Shown here piece by piece: positions 5,440-5,924 of a stretch of 5,924 nt of DNA. The stretch comes from a bacterium. Its GTDB lineage: Bacteria; Chloroflexota; Dormibacteria; UBA8260; Bog-877. How positions within the stretch are numbered: position 1 is the stretch's first letter; each line of letters begins with the position of its first letter. The notes under the pieces were generated by a model. That model was given only the letters and a program-made list of their open reading frames with translations. It was not told where the DNA came from and did not search any database. The translations under genes and the position numbers were made by a program. The DNA lies in contig JAJYWM010000118.1 of NCBI GenBank assembly GCA_021791455.1, positions 1-5,924 of the forward strand, written 5' to 3'.

Positions 5440-5924
5440 ACCTTCCGTTTCCCTATCTGACGGTCCTGACGGTCATGGCCGCGGGAGCCGCCTGCCTTTG
5501 TGTGTGGGCTATGTGGACGGCCAGGGCCAAGGAGCCCAGCAGCATTGCGGAGAGCGTCGGCGAGTTGCGGGCCGGGACCTGGCGGTCCAGCTTCCAGGAG
5601 AAACTGCGGGGAACGGGCCCGGCTTTGCTCTTCGGGCTTGTGCTCGGGTTCCTCGCGCTGGCGGTATTGGGCCTACCGATACCCGCTGCCGTGCTGGGGA
5701 TCCTCGGAATCCTGATGGAGCGCTCGCTGCAGGAGTGGCGCCGGGCCCGCGCCCGTGCCTCCTTCAGGGATGCCCTGGTTGGAGCGGTCGATCTGCTGGG
5801 GCAGCTTCTGCCCGCCGGTCACGGGGTGCGCCAGGCGCTGCAGTCGCTGGCGGAAGGAGGCCCGGTCGAGCTGCGCGGGGAACTGCAGACGGTAATTGTA
5901 CGGATGCGCGAAGTAGATCGGAAG
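5436..5924 (+). CDS. tadB: TadB-like inner-membrane pilus platform protein, partial (C-terminus beyond right edge)
   Basis: This gene encodes the start of a type II secretion system F-domain protein, the membrane platform that works with the TadA motor; 163 codons are visible. GTG 5436 overlaps the TGA of the ATPase gene (GTGA), with GGGGA 5 nt upstream. Hydrophobic segments lie at about residues 7-28 and 62-98, the latter long enough for two passes. The F-domain begins near residue 109, with SFRDALVGAVDLLGQLLPAG and HGVRQALQSLAEGGPVE. Proteins of this class run to about 300 residues, so roughly half is missing beyond the window. A TadC-like partner and pilin genes would be expected downstream (inference). 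The gene is intact as far as seen. Confidence 0.88.
   Translation, partial: MNLPFPYLTVLTVMAAGAACLCVWAMWTARAKEPSSIAESVGELRAGTWRSSFQEKLRGTGPALLFGLVLGFLALAVLGLPIPAAVLGILGILMERSLQEWRRARARASFRDALVGAVDLLGQLLPAGHGVRQALQSLAEGGPVELRGELQTVIVRMREVDRK

Overview
The window is high-GC bacterial DNA with tight gene packing, frequent GTG starts and GTGA stop/start overlaps. It holds seven protein genes, of which the first and last run off the window edges. It looks like a monoderm or actinobacterial-type chromosome (Actinomycetota, or a Chloroflexota/Dormibacterota-like lineage). No secretin gene is seen between cpaB and the tadZ/tadA genes, but the sequence alone does not fix the taxon.

Left part (1-1512, minus strand): a two-component system. 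A PhoB/OmpR-type response regulator (823-1512) is followed, with a 4-nt overlap, by a PAS-type sensor histidine kinase with no visible membrane segment (826 down to the left edge, cut in its ATP-binding domain).

Middle (1513-2438): a 176-bp divergent control region rich in inverted repeats, then a sigma-70 family, ECF-like sigma factor on the plus strand (1689-2270), then a 168-bp leader with a candidate promoter and a palindrome. The sigma leader contains two overlapping, mutually exclusive inverted repeats (1601-1634). It also has a 10-bp bulged stem-loop (1651-1675) with an outer 5-bp stem that pairs part of the sigma gene's Shine-Dalgarno sequence. A 12-base motif is shared, with 10 identities, between the sigma leader and the pilus leader.

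Right part (2439-5924, plus strand): the start of a Tad/Flp-type pilus operon. The order is a CpaB-like SAF-domain protein, a TadZ/CpaE-like MinD/ParA-family protein, the TadA/CpaF secretion ATPase, and the first 163 codons of a TadB-like inner-membrane platform protein. Gaps are 10 nt, 3 nt and a 4-nt overlap, so this reads as one transcript.

Working model (inference): a cytosolic PAS kinase and its regulator, together with a dedicated sigma factor, switch on the adjacent pilus operon, with an extra layer of mRNA-structure control on the sigma gene. The kinase, regulator, ATPase and TadB are ordinary family members. The less usual points are the regulatory module next to tad, the degenerate and shortened TadZ, and the structured sigma leader. 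There is no gene-free stretch longer than 300 bases, and I see no RNA gene, mobile element or CRISPR array.
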